This document shows, piece after piece, positions 5,379 to 6,233 of a stretch of 6,233 nt of DNA. The position numbers and the translations under genes were made by a program. The notes beneath the pieces were generated by a model. That model searched no databases. It was not told where the DNA came from and saw nothing but the letters and a program-made list of their open reading frames with translations. Source of the DNA: Natronomonas sp. (lineage in GTDB: Archaea; Halobacteriota; Halobacteria; Halobacteriales; Haloarculaceae). Position 1 is the first letter of the stretch. The number at the start of each line of letters is the position of its first letter. Location of the stretch: assembly GCA_007121575.1 (NCBI GenBank), contig SKKJ01000062.1, forward strand, positions 1 to 6,233, given 5' to 3'.

Positions 5379-6220
5379 CGCTATACGGCGTCGGACTCGG
5401 CCCGGGCGATTCAGAACTCATCACCGTCAAGGGACGGAGGACGCTCGAAGCTGCCGACGTGATCTACACGCCCGGCCGCCTCTCTCGAAGCGTCGCACGC
5501 GAGTACGTCTCCGAGTCCCAACTGGGCGATCTCGACTTCCCGATGACGCGTGATGAGGACGAACTCCGACGCGCCTGGAAAGAGGCCGCGAGCGAAGTCG
5601 CACCGACCGCACGCGAAGGGACGGCGGCGTTCGTCACGCTGGGTGATCCCAACGTCTACTCGACGTTCGGCCACTTGCGCCGGACGTTGGACCGTTTTCA
5701 TCCCGAGGTCGAGGTGGAGACGATCCCCGGCGTCTCGACGGTGACGGCGTTCGCGACCGCCTTCGGTGTCGAGATCACAGCGGGGTCCGAACTCGTTCTC
5801 CGGGAGGCCGCACGCGGTGCGGCACCCGTCGGTCCTGATCGGCTCGTTCTCTTTAAAATAACCGACGTGTCGAAGACCCACGAGAAGCTGATCGAAGCGG
5901 GCTACGACGTGATCTACGGCCGCCGGCTGTTCATGGACGGATACGAGACGATCGTCACCGACGATCCGACGGAACTCGAAGAGCGTGATTACTACACCGT
6001 CGCTTACGCCGAAAAACCCGGCACGGGCGAAGCGCCAGCGACGGCAGCGTTCGGGACCGAGACGGAGGCAGACGGCGGTGAGCGAACGCGGCCGGCCGGT
6101 TCGCGATCCTCGTCGGATGTGACCGGGCCCGATGGTGGACAGATCGCGGATCAACTCGCCGCGGCCGAAGTCGGAGGCGACGGCGAAGCGTACCGAAACA
6201 TGGAGGAGACAGATGACTGA
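5375..6220 (+). CDS. cbiL: Cobalt-precorrin-2 (cobalt-factor II) C20-methyltransferase CbiL
   Basis: A 281-residue tetrapyrrole methylase that uses SAM to methylate C20 of cobalt-precorrin-2/cobalt-factor II, the first ring methylation after cobalt insertion. Family landmarks: N-terminal YGVGLGPGD (4-12), VKGRRTLEAADVIYTPG (about 18-34), the TLGDPNVYST loop (about 88-97), IPGVSTVTAFAT (about 117-128) and RLVLFKITDV (about 156-165), all expected for CbiL. The domain ends near residue 215; residues about 216-281 are an extra low-complexity tail rich in Gly, Ala, Thr, Glu and Asp, making the protein longer than the usual ~230-240. The start is GTG, set by GGAGG 6 nt upstream. It overlaps cbiT by 4 nt and the next gene by 8 nt. 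CbiL is confident; CobI of the aerobic pathway is the same fold, but the CbiT context favours the cobalt-early route. Confidence 0.94.
   Translation: MTLYGVGLGPGDSELITVKGRRTLEAADVIYTPGRLSRSVAREYVSESQLGDLDFPMTRDEDELRRAWKEAASEVAPTAREGTAAFVTLGDPNVYSTFGHLRRTLDRFHPEVEVETIPGVSTVTAFATAFGVEITAGSELVLREAARGAAPVGPDRLVLFKITDVSKTHEKLIEAGYDVIYGRRLFMDGYETIVTDDPTELEERDYYTVAYAEKPGTGEAPATAAFGTETEADGGERTRPAGSRSSSDVTGPDGGQIADQLAAAEVGGDGEAYRNMEETDD
6202..6206 (+). promoter_or_regulatory. Shine-Dalgarno of the gene after cbiL
   Basis: GGAGG lies 6 nt before the ATG at 6213 and within the last codons of cbiL. It supports the ATG as a genuine start and a third coupled gene in the operon. Confidence 0.75.
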
Positions 6221-6233
6221 GGAGACCGACCCA
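6213..6233 (+). CDS. Start of the next operon gene, probably cbiF (cut by window edge)
   Basis: Only seven codons are visible (MTEETDP), overlapping the end of cbiL by 8 nt and preceded by GGAGG at the right distance. In haloarchaeal cobalamin clusters, as I recall them, cbiT-cbiL is followed by cbiF, the cobalt-precorrin-4 C11-methyltransferase, and an acidic N-terminus of this kind fits. No catalytic residue is visible, so the identity rests on gene order alone and no symbol is assigned; that a gene starts here is well supported. Confidence 0.6.

Noticed and set aside
5411..6154. 247-codon minus-strand frame opposite cbiL
   Set aside because: Antisense to a confidently identified cbiL with no domain of its own.

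Overview
The window looks like a piece of a haloarchaeal (class Halobacteria) chromosome. The DNA is moderately GC-rich. The proteins are strongly acidic (many Asp/Glu, few Lys). The head gene of an operon has a TATA box about 27 nt before its ATG (leaderless transcript), while genes inside operons carry GGAGG- or GGTGAT-type Shine-Dalgarno sites. Two hallmark haloarchaeal loci are present: a Zim-type CTAG DNA methyltransferase and the start of a cbiT-cbiL-cbiF cobalamin operon. I cannot name a species.

Left part, minus strand (1-2623): an edge-truncated soluble PAS-domain sensor histidine kinase (1-974), then, reading leftward from 2623, a two-gene operon of an ACMSD-like amidohydrolase (1517-2623) and a small Rieske [2Fe-2S] protein (1142-1510). 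The Rieske gene is translated from a GTG start, and its Shine-Dalgarno overlaps the amidohydrolase stop codon.

Middle, plus strand (2896-3444): a cysteine-free carboxymuconolactone decarboxylase (CMD)-family protein, divergent from the amidohydrolase across a ~270 nt region holding both promoters. These three genes belong to families that recur in aromatic-compound breakdown, but no oxygenase or ring-cleavage enzyme is visible, so the pathway is unknown. This is the least explained module in the window.

Centre-right (3501-4583, minus): a beta-class N4-cytosine DNA methyltransferase, most likely Zim. No restriction endonuclease lies beside it, so it looks solitary. Its presumed target CTAG occurs only 3 times in 6233 nt, whereas GATC, with the same base composition, occurs about 75 times.

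Right part, plus strand (4839-6233): cbiT, cbiL and the first codons of a third gene (probably cbiF), the corrin-ring methyltransferases of the cobalt-early (anaerobic) B12 pathway. The genes overlap by 4 and 8 nt and are translationally coupled. An AT-rich leader before cbiT carries three alternating TTGT/ACAA half-sites at exact 10-bp steps, including a perfect 8-bp-arm inverted repeat, and is a good candidate operator. No tRNA, rRNA, CRISPR array or insertion sequence was seen.
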